Made by a program: the position numbers and the translations under genes
The notes under the pieces: model-generated
The model's database searches: none
The model's input: only the letters and a program-made list of their open reading frames with translations
Told to the model about the DNA's origin: nothing
Part shown: positions 6,260 to 6,436 of the stretch, piece after piece
How positions within the stretch are numbered: the stretch's first letter is position 1
Layout: the number at the start of each line of letters is the position of its first letter
From: an uncultured Bacillota bacterium
GTDB taxonomy: Bacteria > Bacillota > Clostridia > Peptostreptococcales > Anaerovoracaceae
Reading direction: 5' to 3'
NCBI GenBank assembly: GCA_946546075.1
Contig: CAMNNV010000075.1
Location: forward strand, 1 to 6,436
DNA length: 6,436 bases

Positions 6260-6436
6260 TAGCCTCCTTTTAAAACTATTTGCATGTTTATGCCATGATG
6301 ATACAGATGCGGTCTTACGAAAAACTTACGTGTAACGAATGGATGCAGAAGACACTTACAGATTGCCGGGCCAAAAACTTACAAATCGTGTTAAAAAACA
6401 ACCCTGTTATTCTTGAATTTTCTGAAAAATCGTTTT
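6260..6436 (-). promoter_or_regulatory. Upstream regulatory region of the minus-strand operon
   Basis: These 177 bases ahead of the permease hold no convincing gene and are A/T-rich, as expected of a promoter region. A -10-like TATCAT on the minus strand (6303-6298) would start a short leader of roughly 30-40 bases. No good -35 box stands 16-18 bases before it; a GTAAGTTTTT repeat occupies that place, as seen in activator-dependent promoters. The promoter position is tentative. Confidence 0.45.
6313..6382. repeat. Repeated (A/T)CTTAC elements, possible regulator operators
   Basis: The + strand carries TCTTAC at 6313-6318 and ACTTAC at 6324-6329, 6354-6359 and 6377-6382. Two copies extend to the identical ten-mer AAAAACTTAC (6320-6329 and 6373-6382), 53 bases apart, close to five helical turns. 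The copy at 6324 is also half of an inverted repeat, TTAC-GT-GTAA (6326-6335). Placement just upstream of the likely promoter suggests binding sites for a regulator of the operon. The regulator gene is not in the window. Confidence 0.45.

Noticed and set aside
6361..6380. Sigma-54-like TGGC element on the minus strand
   Set aside because: TGGCCCG is present, but the required GC at the -12 position is missing at the right spacing.
6396..6411. Short AACA-GGGT-TGTT hairpin followed by Ts on the minus strand
   Set aside because: The stem is only four weak pairs, too unstable to call an upstream terminator.

Overview
This looks like a chromosomal piece of a Clostridia-type Firmicute with moderate GC content. 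The evidence is strong AGGAGG-type ribosome binding sites, an S-box (SAM-I-like) leader with a built-in intrinsic terminator, and protein families typical of amino-acid-fermenting anaerobes. No mobile element, CRISPR array, rRNA or tRNA is visible, and nearly all of the window is accounted for.

Layout. Positions 1-181 are a regulatory leader on the + strand: a probable -10 box, an S-box aptamer (about 25-120), and a terminator hairpin with seven Ts (119-147). An 8-nt segment repeated at 101-108 and 132-139 lets the aptamer tail and the terminator compete for the same partner. The leader controls a single + strand gene (182-841) for an N-formylglutamate amidohydrolase-family protein. A perfect 9-bp hairpin at 855-881, A-rich on one side and T-rich on the other, serves as a two-way terminator against the convergent minus-strand operon.

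The minus-strand operon, in transcription order, is: an upstream region with repeated ACTTAC elements (6260-6436); an APC-family permease related to the putrescine importer PuuP (6256-4901); a class III PLP aminotransferase resembling glutamate-1-semialdehyde aminomutase (4803-3448); a DhaL-type kinase subunit (3416-2781); a DhaK-type kinase subunit (2781-1780); and a class II ketose-bisphosphate aldolase (1767-886). Gaps are 97, 31, -1 (one-base overlap) and 12 nt.

How it may work (inference): the permease brings in an amine or amino-polyol, the aminotransferase turns it into a carbonyl compound, the DhaL/DhaK pair phosphorylates that, and the aldolase feeds or cleaves it at the triose-phosphate level. 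The simplest substrate fitting all steps is serinol (2-amino-1,3-propanediol), whose deamination gives dihydroxyacetone. However, both kinase subunits and the aldolase depart from canonical substrate- or nucleotide-site motifs, so a different amino-sugar or amino-polyol is also possible. I know of no described pathway with this exact gene set, which makes it the main novelty candidate. The second is a formyl-amino-acid hydrolase under apparent SAM control. Comparisons with E. coli proteins are recalled from memory, not computed.
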